The translations under genes were made by a program, and so were the position numbers. Below, piece after piece: positions 22,092 to 31,100 of a stretch of DNA of 32,790 nt (the stretch's first letter is position 1; every line of letters begins with the position of its first letter). The notes under the pieces were generated by a model. The model did no database searches. It saw only the letters and a program-made list of their open reading frames with translations, and was not told where the DNA came from. The DNA is from Daphnia carinata (Eukaryota; Arthropoda; Branchiopoda; Diplostraca; Daphniidae), in contig NW_026712471.1 in assembly GCF_022539665.2 (NCBI RefSeq), positions 1-32,790 of the forward strand, in the 5' to 3' direction.

Positions 22092-24510
22092 TTAAATCCC
22101 CCTTACATTATTATTTTTTTCTTTATCCTTGCAATGGCGCAGCAAAGCCTGGATCACCTTGATGGCATCTTGCTCGGTAATTATTGGTTGAGTCCTTTTA
22201 GCGGCCACTAAAATGGAAAATATTACATACTATAAAAATTAATTACTTTTATTTCTCCTACTTATGATGGATTTTCCGATGTTCGTCTCGGAGAGGCACT
22301 CATTTCCTCTCTGTCCAAACCAGCTAAAATGCCTCCCTACATCCTTAGTGAACACTCGCCGTGTAATGAGCCGAATGATGGTTTTTGGTTCGTGACCACC
22401 AATTCCGATTAGATGATTGTTCTAAAACATAAATTTGCAATAATTAAACGAACGTATTAATAAGTATTAGAAAAATATTTACCAAGCATTTTTTAATCCA
22501 AGGTTTTTTCAGTTCTTCGTTAAAATTCTTAAAATCCTCCATTGTTGTGAGAGGAAGAGATTCCAAAAATTCTTCGTTTTGATCGTTTTCCACATCCTTT
22601 TGTTTGATAGCCGACTCGATGTTATGTAGTCGGTCAAGCACGGCGATTCCTAGAGAGCTTTGGTCTCGTAATTCATGGGAAAGAGACACTATCCCTCGAT
22701 GTACAAATTCATCGGGGGATTCTACATTACAAAAAAATGGCTTTTAAGTTAAAGACAGAAATAAAAAAACAGAAAAACACCATACCACCGTGATGTTTAG
22801 AAATTCTGTGGCGTCTGTTATTTGCTCCGTTCCCAGTCGACACCAACAAGGGGCTGTTTGTCAAATTATCTGATGAATTTTCATTTCCCCTGTAGCCTAC
22901 AAAATAAACAACAAAACAAAAATTGAAATTCCAAAATAAAAACAGAATGTTAAAGTTAGAATAGTTAATATTACCTTTTTTTCTTTCTCAACTCTTTTTC
23001 GTGGCTGCTATAGAAATTCTTTTCATTACCATCAATTATTAAAGGTGGAAACTCGCTTAATGAGGATGCAGATCGACGAACTGGTGTGCCTTATTAAAAA
23101 AAACAAAGTAAGTTTAAGACTGAAGAGGAATTGGTAGGAATATGGATTAAAAAGTTTTTTTGTTTTCTCTGTTATGTGAATTTAAATTTGTAATTACCAA
23201 TAGAAGACGAAAGGAACAATGAAGATGGAGGAGGAGGAGGTGGTGGGGACTCGTCTTCCGACTCATCACTCAAAATTTGAACGGAAGTTTTTTTCAATGA
23301 GGGTTTTGTTCGGGCTAAACTGCTATTATCAAAAATGTGTTTAACTTTCCTGGCGCTCCTACTGCGTTTTTCCTTCGGATCGAAGAAAAAGAAGAAAAGT
23401 CGCTTGAAAAAACACCGTGAGAACACCCGCAAAAAAAAGAAAAGAAAATGATTAACTGATCTTGCATAAGCAAATCAATTGCCAAAAAAGTAGTAATAAA
23501 CGGCAAAGATATGAAGCCGTCAGAAAAAAAGGTTCAAAAACGTGAAAACGAAAAGAAAAGGAAAGAAAAAAAATTAATCTTATCACGCAAAAGCAAAATC
23601 TTTTGCCAAAAGAGTGATAAAAAACGGAAAAGCTGTTCAAGCGCCATAAAAAACGGTTAAAAACTTCGTTGTATAAAGCGCCCTACCATCACTCGCGAAA
23701 TAAAAGAAACTTAAGTAACGAATAAGGCCAAAAATGATTAATTGATCTTGCATAAGCAAACATCAATTGCCAAAAAAGTAGTATAAACGGCAAAGATATG
23801 AAGCCGCCGGAAAAAAAAGTTTCAAAAATGTGCTTATCACGCAAAAGCAAAATCATTTGCCAAAAGAGTGATAAAAAACGGAAAAGCTTTTCAAGCGCCA
23901 AAAAAACTGTTAAAAATTTCGTTGTTAAAGCGCACTACCAGCACTCGCGAAAAAAAAAAGAAATTTAAGTAAAGAATAAGGACAAAAAAAATGAAGAAAG
24001 AACTTAAGCATTAGAACGGCCTGAGGAAACAGTTTAAAAAATTGCCAGGCAAAGCCCCCTGCCAAAATCAACAAAGAAGAAAAAGAAAAGAAAAAATTTA
24101 ATTAGTAAGACGTAAGTAAAGTCCAGTTGAAAAACCATAAAAAGAAAGTGAAAGTTGTGTGAAGAAAGAAGGCAATTCATTGCATTTGAAAAAGTAGCAT
24201 AAAAAATTTCCATATATAATTAAAGGACTAACGCAATTATTTCTAATCCTAGTCGGCCTATGTCCCGACTAAGATATTCATCTAACTGAAGGTCCACTGA
24301 CCATGGCCAGACAATTGGTTTCACGACGACACTGTGAAACCAATCCCGATACCTGTGCCCATTGAGGTGACAAGTCTCAATGCCCTTAAACTTATAGTAA
24401 CAATGCCAGCACTCGAACCGTTGCCTATCCGTTCCGAGCCTGATACACTGTGTCCGGGAGCGGCCCAGCACTAGTTAAATGAAAAATTGACTTACGGTTT
24501 GCGAATCCAT
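22092..24510 (-). CDS. DUF4806-domain protein, seven exons, open throughout
   Basis: Predicted minus-strand exons: 24510-24496 (MDSQT), 23372-23198, 23089-22975, 22889-22786, 22721-22483, 22421-22262 and 22207-22092. All have GT-AG ends and all phases fit, giving 924 nt (307 aa plus stop). The N-terminal part is basic (EKRSRSARKVKHIF), followed by an acidic DESEDES patch, a Pro run and a basic ELRKKKR cluster, which looks nuclear and disordered. The C-terminal part matches DUF4806: LPLTTMEDFKNFNEELKK, then IGGHEPKTIIRLITRR and a SWFGQRGNECLSETNIG block. DUF4806 proteins are multicopy in many invertebrates and their biochemical role is unknown. The first intron is about 1.1 kb and holds a SINE-like element and a dimeric repeat; the others are 60-110 nt. 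The first exon and the 23372 acceptor are the least certain parts. This is the only intact-looking gene of the nested element. Confidence 0.68.
23450..23991. repeat. Tandem duplication with dimeric substructure in the DUF4806 first intron
   Basis: Copy 1 (about 23450-23735) and copy 2 (about 23736-23991) share phrases such as GATCTTGCATAAGCAAA, GGCAAAGATATGAAGCCG and AAGCGC-CACTCGCGAAA. Each copy itself contains two diverged halves (starts near 23460 and 23586; 23748 and 23838) sharing GCAWAAGCAAA, TTGCCAAAA and AAACGG-AAAG. Short inverted repeats occur, for example TTATCAC and GTGATAA around 23580-23620. The sequence is A-rich on the plus strand and non-coding. Confidence 0.75.
23992..24219. 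other. A-rich intronic stretch
   Basis: Part of the predicted first intron of the DUF4806 gene. It is A-rich on the plus strand with many AAGAAA words, and I see no gene, RNA or clear repeat. Confidence 0.4.
24220..24475 (-). repeat. Candidate tRNA-derived SINE
   Basis: On the minus strand the segment starts near 24475 with a GC-rich head. It contains a pol III B-box-like GGTTCGAGTGC (24419-24409, one mismatch to GGTTCGANTCC) and an A-box-like CACAGTGTATCAGG upstream. Its body carries a chain of perfect short hairpins: 24360-24382 (7-bp stem), 24314-24344 (11-bp stem ATTGGTTTCAC, 9-nt loop), 24291-24302 (4-bp stem) and 24250-24271 (7-bp stem TAGTCGG). The GC content contrasts with the AT-rich intron around it. 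There is no clear poly-A tail, and no target duplication was found by eye. It could instead be another structured repeat. Confidence 0.42.
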
Positions 24511-24550
24511 TTTTATCCAAAATAGTAGGAAGACTACGCAGCTGGGCAGA

Positions 24551-24642
24551 AACACAGCGGTCCGCTGGGCAGCAACAGAGGGGGCCGCTGGACAGGAACA
24601 GAGCGGGCCGCTGGACAGGAACAGAGCGGGCCGCTGGACAGG
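24551..24642. repeat. GC-rich minisatellite, four copies of 23 bp
   Basis: Units at 24551-24573, 24574-24596, 24597-24619 and 24620-24642; the last two are identical (AACAGAGCGGGCCGCTGGAC then AGG). It lies 40-130 bp upstream of the predicted DUF4806 ATG on the minus strand, so it falls in the 5' leader or promoter. Each unit contains the short palindrome CGGGCCG or CGGTCCG. Confidence 0.9.
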
Positions 24643-25692
24643 ATCGAGAGAAGCACTTTTTTTACAGCACTGAAAGTATTCCGGAACGGCACAGCACACA
24701 GAGTAAGAGAAGCACTAATAGAAGCACTGTTAACGAAGAAAGTCACAAACGCCAAATTCACTAGTTAGTTTAGTTTTTGGTTAGTTTGCACGGAAACGCA
24801 GACCAGACACAGCACAAACAATAACCTGTTCCGTCAACAACTAAACGACGACTGGCAAAAACGCTGAATCAGCATGCGAAAATTTGGAAAGTCAGAACTA
24901 CCATTTTTTATTATTTCAGCTCTCTTTCCCTAAACACCAGGGAATGGTTACATCTAAAATATCCTTTTATATAATAACTTTGATTATTGAAGCTTGAGTA
25001 TTGCGTTTTTTTACAAGTATATAGTTTAAACATTATTGTAAGTTTTTAAAGCCCGTTTAAATAATAATTTTGAATTATTTAAAAAACAGCAAAAAAAATC
25101 TGGCACACATTGTGTTACTAATGCTTAATGCTAAATTCCAATTCAGTTGACGTCTGCTCGAGTGAGACACCAGAATCAGGCAAGTTTACATTTACTGTAG
25201 TTTATTTTGGTTAATATTACATTTTTTCTTATATTTAGATATCAGAGATCGACAATTTATACTTAGAGATGAATGGGATTATTTACCACTACTATCTTCC
25301 AAATGATGAAGAAGTTCACTTCAGAATTGTCATTGAAAAAGTATTTTTAAACATTGTGCATTATTTGGAGGTAACGTTCCATTCAATATGCCTGTATTAA
25401 TATCATTTTAAAATACCTTTTAAAGCTGTTTGGTTTAATTAGGGCCCAAAAGATATTTTGTATTCCTATTATTGATGTTGTGGCTCCCCGAGCCAAAATA
25501 ATCCCAAAATGAAGCAGAAATTTGCACTCCACACAATTGGTGAGTTCAACGAACAGTTTCATTAACATATACGTTTCAGTAAATACTTACTTGTTCTTTT
25601 TTAAGGTATCGATGGGATTCTTGGTGGTAAATGGTTACCTAATATTCCTCGTTTTCATCAAACAACTCAAACAATTCTTGGAACAACTCAAA
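24643..25692. other. Mostly unassigned stretch between DUF4806 gene and transportin fragment
   Basis: No convincing gene. A plus-strand segment at about 25242-25371 is bounded by an acceptor (TATATTTAG) and a donor (GAG|GTAACG). One frame contains SEIDNLYLE and LPNDEEVHFR, which only weakly recall the transportin-1 region upstream of the exon at 25693. It might be a diverged transportin exon, but I would not rely on it. A GC-type donor (CAG|GCAAGT) occurs near 25181. The rest is AT-rich and uninformative. Confidence 0.3.
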
Positions 25693-25977
25693 CAACCACA
25701 CGATCACTGTGTAAAACCGCTAATGACTGAGGTTGCTACAATTAATAAAAAATTTCTCTAGTTTTATCCTTTAAATTTTTAAAATATTCTACAGTTGCTG
25801 AAACGGATCCTGAATGGCAACAAGCAAGTTAAACAGGCAGCTTGTTCAGCTTTTTCCACTCTTGAGGAAGAAGCATGCACAGAATTAGTACCTTACTTGG
25901 GCTTTATTCTGGAAACGGTTGTCTACGCTTTTAGCAAATATCAGCATAAGAACTTACTGATTATTTACGGCGCTATC
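25693..25977 (+). pseudogene. TNPO1: Transportin-1 (importin beta-2) gene fragment, two exon pieces
   Basis: Piece 1 (25693-25731) reads QPHDHCVKPLMTE and piece 2 (25795-25977) reads [18 protein letters not shown], then [12 protein letters not shown] and [13 protein letters not shown]. The 63-nt intron between them (25732-25794) ends in ACAG. Transportin-1 is the karyopherin that imports PY-NLS cargo; these residues are part of its HEAT-repeat array in the middle of the roughly 890-residue protein. Similarity stops abruptly on both sides: upstream within a low-complexity ACAACTCAA stretch, downstream after YGAI. Only about 75 of the roughly 890 residues are present, so it cannot make a karyopherin. 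The retained intron shows capture at DNA level rather than by retroposition. It lies inside the nested transposon. Confidence 0.85.
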
Positions 25978-26036
25978 CGCTATCCGATTTCAGCTAGAAA
26001 AAGAAAGAAAAACGTTAAAAAAAGGAATTTTAGGCC

Positions 26037-27482
26037 ATGACCATGGACACCCCGACTTCTTTCATTACAGAGGCCAGTAGCGTCAGCAACGATTCGGCTT
26101 TTGTATCGCCGCTCAATACGCCGGTATCGGTTAACCGATCGCGCCATAATTCAGCCTCTAATCTGCTGGTCAATCGAGTTCGTCACTGATCCGGAGCCTC
26201 AATTACAGTCCGTCACGCGCCATATGCAACGCCTTCTCTGATGAATCACGGTCAAGATGGACTGTTTAATGCCTCTGTGCGCTCACGTCACAGTTCCTGT
26301 GGATCACCTTCATTGCTTCGATCCGCGCCTCTGTCGCTTCTCGTTCAATCCTTCCCGCAACAGGTAAAAAAAACAAAACACGTTTATTCATATATGACGT
26401 CATACCTAAAATTGCTCCCCCACATATTAGACGGAACCAAGAGGAAGTGAGCGCATCTGCCAAGATTTGCGTCAACGCCATGTTTCGGCCAGCGTAGTTC
26501 TGGGTTTGAGTCCTCACCAAATATCCGCTTCCGGCCTAGTCCAGACCACGCTTAACAATGCTGTGCCACATCTATGGGGTAGCTACCCACTTGCCCAAGA
26601 GATCGAGGGTCTTCTAGATTCAGCTCCGAGCATTGTCAATCGCTGACTCGGTCATGAATCGCTCACAGTCTGTCCCGCCTCACCGCATGTTCCAGCAATT
26701 CCAGTCTCAAGGTATCACCAGATATGAAACTGATCGCAACCCAACTGTAAGTCATGTCTCATACGGTCGTATGGTAGTTGGACAAGGCTATGCGACCGCG
26801 TCGCAACCCAGCACGCCCTTCGCTTGCGGCAGCAGGAATTTCACGTACAACGCATCCGCCATCAGCAGCCCGTACAGCTACACGGCCACGCCCGTACCCG
26901 CCGAATGGAACGATTTCAATTCGAATGCCAACAATGGTGAAATCAAATCAAAGAGAATTGTATTTTTTTTTTTACGTAACTGATCCTCTTGTACCCAAAG
27001 GCGATGCAGGAACGGAGGGCTTCGTTCAACTCGATGCTGCCCAACAGGAATTGGAAAGCTTCAACGAAATCATTAGCGAGGTTTACGCCAATAATCATCA
27101 GGAATTGGCTCCATGCCTAGATAGATTAGGTGCGGAAGCTTTACAAGATCCTTCTTCCGCCAATTTTTCCCAAATTAATTTTCAAGGATCTAATTCTGGT
27201 ACGTTTATCTGACCTTCTTTGGATTGGAAGTGTTATTGTAATTAATTTATTTTGAATGCAGCCGTAACCAATATGGATTCCGATCTTTCGTTCAGTTGTT
27301 CGGACAATGGCGATGGCTACCCTTTGTCGGAGTTGAGCGATTCCGTGACACTACCGGGATTGTTGGATCCAGAAGATTTGGCCGCAACTCTGGTAGCTTT
27401 GAAAGAAGCTCCCGAATTGAATCGACTGGTCCAGGATGTGGCCGATGGGCAGCAGTCTGTCGCTTTACCACAAGGCATGTGA
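26037..27482 (+). pseudogene. Captured 3' part of a second host gene, tentatively RFX5/7-like
   Basis: Exon pieces: 26037-26363, 26431-26936, 27001-27198 and 27262-27482, separated by introns of about 63-67 nt. Exon 1 reads AFVSPLNTPVSVNRSRHNSA, hits TGA at 26187, then continues in other frames (RHAPYATPSL, RSRHSSCGSPSLL). Exon 2 has one frame to a TGA near 26645 (ICQDLRQRHVSASVVL, HLWGSYPLAQEIE) and then shifts to another (NRSQSVPPHRMFQQF). Exons 3 and 4 are open and phase-compatible, ending DGQQSVALPQGM and a stop at 27480-27482. Ser/Arg-rich motifs such as SRHNS, SRHSS and RSQSVP recall the tails of RFX5/RFX7-type regulators, but I am not certain. No DNA-binding domain is present. GC content is higher than in its surroundings. 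It is a decayed genomic fragment abutting the transportin piece. Confidence 0.6.
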
Positions 27483-27948
27483 ATCAACGCACCTATACTG
27501 AAGATCCCCTAGTCCAGTCAGCCGCTCTCTCTCCTGCTCAACTCTTGATTTACTCTTTTTTTCATTCTCTATATTTTTAATGAGTTTAATCCATTGCATC
27601 CCAACGCATTGAAAAAAGAAACTAAAAAAAGCAACTAATTCTTACAGTAATAATACTAACTTAACAATTATTATTTTGTCAATAAATTAACAGGCTAGTA
27701 TGCAGCAATCCGATCAAAAACAATGTGTTACGTAATGTGTTTAACATTTTATGATGTCATTTGCCGTGGTCTAATTTTTAATAAAAAAATTTTTTCTACG
27801 AGAGTTCAATTTTATAACGGACATTTTTATTACATTATATATTAAATCCTTTTCGAAAACGATTTAAAACATGGTTTAAATGTTTTTTAACAACGTTTAT
27901 TTAGAAAAAAAGAAAAAAAAATATTTGAACTCCTATTTGCTGTTGTAG
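27483..27948. other. 3' flank of the captured gene and spacer to right end
   Basis: AT-rich, no coding frame. AATAAA at 27681-27686 is suitably placed as the polyadenylation signal of the captured gene, suggesting that its 3' untranslated region was captured too. A second AATAAA occurs near 27780. Confidence 0.45.
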
Positions 27949-28100
27949 GGACGTCCTCAGGATCTTGTTTTGGAACCTCCACCGGGCTTCAAATTCTAAT
28001 AGCCGACGGACATCCATGGAACAACCCGATATGGCACAGGATATCTAACGGATGTTCGGATCCCAGTCGGACATCCGACGGCAGAGATGTGCTATGTGGG
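27949..28100 (-). repeat. Right TIR and subterminal GGAYRTCC motif cluster of nested element
   Basis: GGACGTCC (27949-27956), GGACATCC (28008-28015), GGATATCT (28039-28046), GGATGTTC (28050-28057) and GGACATCC (28069-28076) precede the 13-bp TIR TGTGCTATGTGGG (28088-28100). Homology with the left end is strict only for the 13-bp TIR; the motif-rich part is similar in content but not in spacing. Confidence 0.75.
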
Positions 28101-31100
28101 TATACGTGTATTCAATTTGAATATAGTGTGATACAGTGAGTTTCAATATCTGTATTCAAACAGCATCAAATATATGTGTATTCAATGTGAATATAGTGTT
28201 ATAGAATCAGTTTCATGATGTACATTCAAACATTATGAAATATACGTGTATTCAATGTGAATATAGTGTGATACAGTAGGTTTCAATATCTACATTCAAA
28301 CAGCATCAAATATATGTGTATTCAATGTGAATATAGTGTGATACAGTGAGTTTCAATATCGACATTCAAACAGCATCAAATACAAGTGTATTCAATTTGA
28401 ATATAGTGTGATACAGTGAGTTTCAATATCTGTATTCAAACAGCACCAAATATGCGTGTATTCAATGTGAATATAGTGTTATAGAATCAGTTTCATGATG
28501 TACCTTCAAACAGTATCAAATATATCTGTATTCAATGTGAATATAGTGTGATACAGTGAGTTTCAATATCTACATTCAAACAGCATCAAATATACGTGTA
28601 TTCAATGTGAATATAGTGTGATACAGTGAGTTTCAATATCTACATTCAAACAGCATCAAATATACGTGTATTCAATGTGAATATAGTGTTATACAATCAG
28701 TTTCAATATGTACATTAAACAGTATCAAATATACGTGTATTCAATGTGAATATAGTGTGATACAATGAGTTTCAATATCTACATTCAAACAGCATCAAAT
28801 ATATCTGTATTCAATGTGAATATAGTGTGATACAGTGAGTTTCAATATCTACATTCAAACAGCATCAAATATACGTGTATTCAATGTGAATATAGTGTTA
28901 TAGAATCAGTTTCATGATGTACATTAAACAGTATCAAATATACGTGTATTCAATGTGAATATAGTGTGATACAGTGAGTTTCAATATCTACATTCAAACA
29001 GCATCAAATATACGTATATTCAATGTGAATATAGTGTGATACAGTGAGTTTCAATATCGACATTCAAACAGCATCAAATATACGTGTATTCAATGTGAAT
29101 ATAGTGTGATACAGTGAGTTTCAATATCTACATTCAAACAGCATCAAATATACGTGTATTCAATGTGAATATAGTGTTATAGAATCAGTTTCATGATGTA
29201 CATTCAAACATTATCAAATATACGTGTATTCAATGTGAATATAGTGTGATACAGTGAGTTTCAATATCTACATTCAAACAGCATCAAATATACGTGTATT
29301 CAATGTGAATATAGTGTTATACAATCAGTTTTATGATCTACATTCAAACATTATCAAATATACGTGTATTCAATGTGAATATAGTGTGATAGAATCAGTT
29401 TCATGATGTACCTTCAAACAGTATCAAATATATCTGTATTCAATGTGAATATAGTGTGATACAGTGAGTTTTAATATCTACATTCAAACAGCATCAAATA
29501 TACGTGTATTCAATGTGAATATAGTGTGATACAGTGAGTTTCAATATCTGTATTCAAACAGCATCAAATATACGTGTATTCAATGTGAATATAGTGTGAT
29601 ACAGTGAGTTTCAATATCTACATTCAAACAGCATCAAATATACGTGTATTCAATGTGAATATAGTGTGATACAGTGAGTTTCAATATCTACATTCAAACA
29701 GCATCAAATATACGTGTATTCAATGTGAATATAGTGTGATACAGTGAGTTTCAATATCTACATTCAAACAGCATCAAATATGCGTTTATTCAATGTGAAT
29801 ATAGTGTTATAGAATCAGTTTCATGATCTACATTCAAACAGTATCAAATATACGTGTATTCAATGTGAATATAGTGTGATACAGTGAGTTTCAATTTATA
29901 CATTCAAACAGCTTATTATATACGTTTTTTCATTGTGAATATAGTGTGATACAATGAGTTTCAATATCTACATTCAAACAGCATCAAATATACGTGTATT
30001 CAATGTGAATATAGTGTTATAGAATCAGTTTCAATATCTACATTCAAACAGTATCAAATATACGTGTATTCAATGTGAATATAGTGTGATACTGTGAGTT
30101 TCAATATCTACATTCAAACAGCATCAAATATACGTATATTGAATGTGAATATAGTGTGATACAGTGAGTTTCAATATCTACATTCAAACAGCATCAAATA
30201 TACGTGTATTCAATGTGAATATAGTGTGATACAGTGAGTTTCAATATCTACATTCAAACAGTATCAAATATACGTGTATTCAATGTGAATATAGTGTGAT
30301 ACAGTGAGTTTCAATATCTACATTCAAACAGCATCAAATATATGTGTATTCAATGTGAATATAGTGTGATACAGTGAGTTTCAATATCTACATTCAAACA
30401 GCATCAAATATACGTGTATTCAATGTGAATATAGTGTGATACAGTGAGTTTCAATATCTACATTCAAACAGCATCAAATATACGTGTATTCAATGTGAAT
30501 ATAGTGTGATACAGTGAGTTTCAATATCTACATTCAAACAGCATCAAATATATGTGTATTCAATGTGAATATAGTGTTATAGAATCAGTTTCATGATGTA
30601 CATTCAAACATTATCAAATATACGTGTATTCAATGTGAATATAGTGTGATACAGTGAGTTTCAATATCTACATTCAAACAGCATCAAATATACGTGTATT
30701 CAATGTGAATATAGTGTGATACAGTGAGTTTCAATATCTACATTCAAACAGCATCAAATATACGTGTATTCAATGTGAATATAGTGTGATACAGTGAGTT
30801 TCAATATCTACATTCAAACAGCATCAAATATACGTGTATTCAATGTGAATATAGTGTTATAGAATCAGTTTCATGATGTACATTCAAACAGTATCAAATA
30901 TACGTGTATTCAATGTGAATATAGTGTGATACAGTGAGTTTCAATATCTACATTCAAACAGCATCAAATATACGTGTATTCAATGTGAATATAGTGTGAT
31001 ACAGTGAGTTTCAATATCTGTATTCAAACAGCATCAAATATACGTGTATTCAATGTGAATATAGTGTTATAGAATCAGTTTCATGATGTACATTCAAACA

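Larger units (their letters stand above)
21701..28102. mobile_element. Nested DNA transposon, TA target duplication, superfamily unassigned
   Basis: The element proper spans 21703-28100 and begins CCCACATAGCACA, with the perfect reverse complement TGTGCTATGTGGG at its right end. It is flanked by TA at 21701-21702 and 28101-28102. Removing the element and one TA restores the satellite word ATCAAATATACGTG exactly, which proves insertion into the array. Both ends are rich in GGAYRTCC-type motifs. Inside are an open DUF4806 gene (minus strand), a SINE-like element, local tandem repeats, and fragments of transportin-1 and a second host gene on the plus strand. I find no recognisable transposase. 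A 2-bp TA duplication with a CCC start could suit ISL2EU/PHIS, Mirage or Tc1-related elements, but none is established. It is younger than the array and either non-autonomous or of an unrecognised type. Confidence 0.85.

Noticed and set aside
23315-23901. Phe/Leu-rich minus-strand open frames resembling membrane segments
   Set aside because: They arise from the antisense of A-rich repeats in the intron; hydrophobicity comes from TTT/CTT codons and homology between frames follows the duplication.
24220-24471. Minus-strand 83-codon open frame
   Set aside because: It coincides with the hairpin-rich SINE-like element and has no splice context or recognisable domain.
24475-24761. Minus-strand open frames with Cys/Pro/Ser repeats
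   Set aside because: They are translations of the 23-bp minisatellite in two frames; the likely coding part is only the MDSQT exon at 24510-24496.
25522-25761. Single plus-strand 79-codon frame including the transportin KPLMTE residues
   Set aside because: Only the last part (from 25693) resembles transportin; upstream residues come from low-complexity DNA and the frame runs past the splice donor at 25732.
26266-26520. Minus-strand 84-codon open frame
   Set aside because: Antisense shadow of the captured Ser/Arg-rich host-gene exon and its intron.
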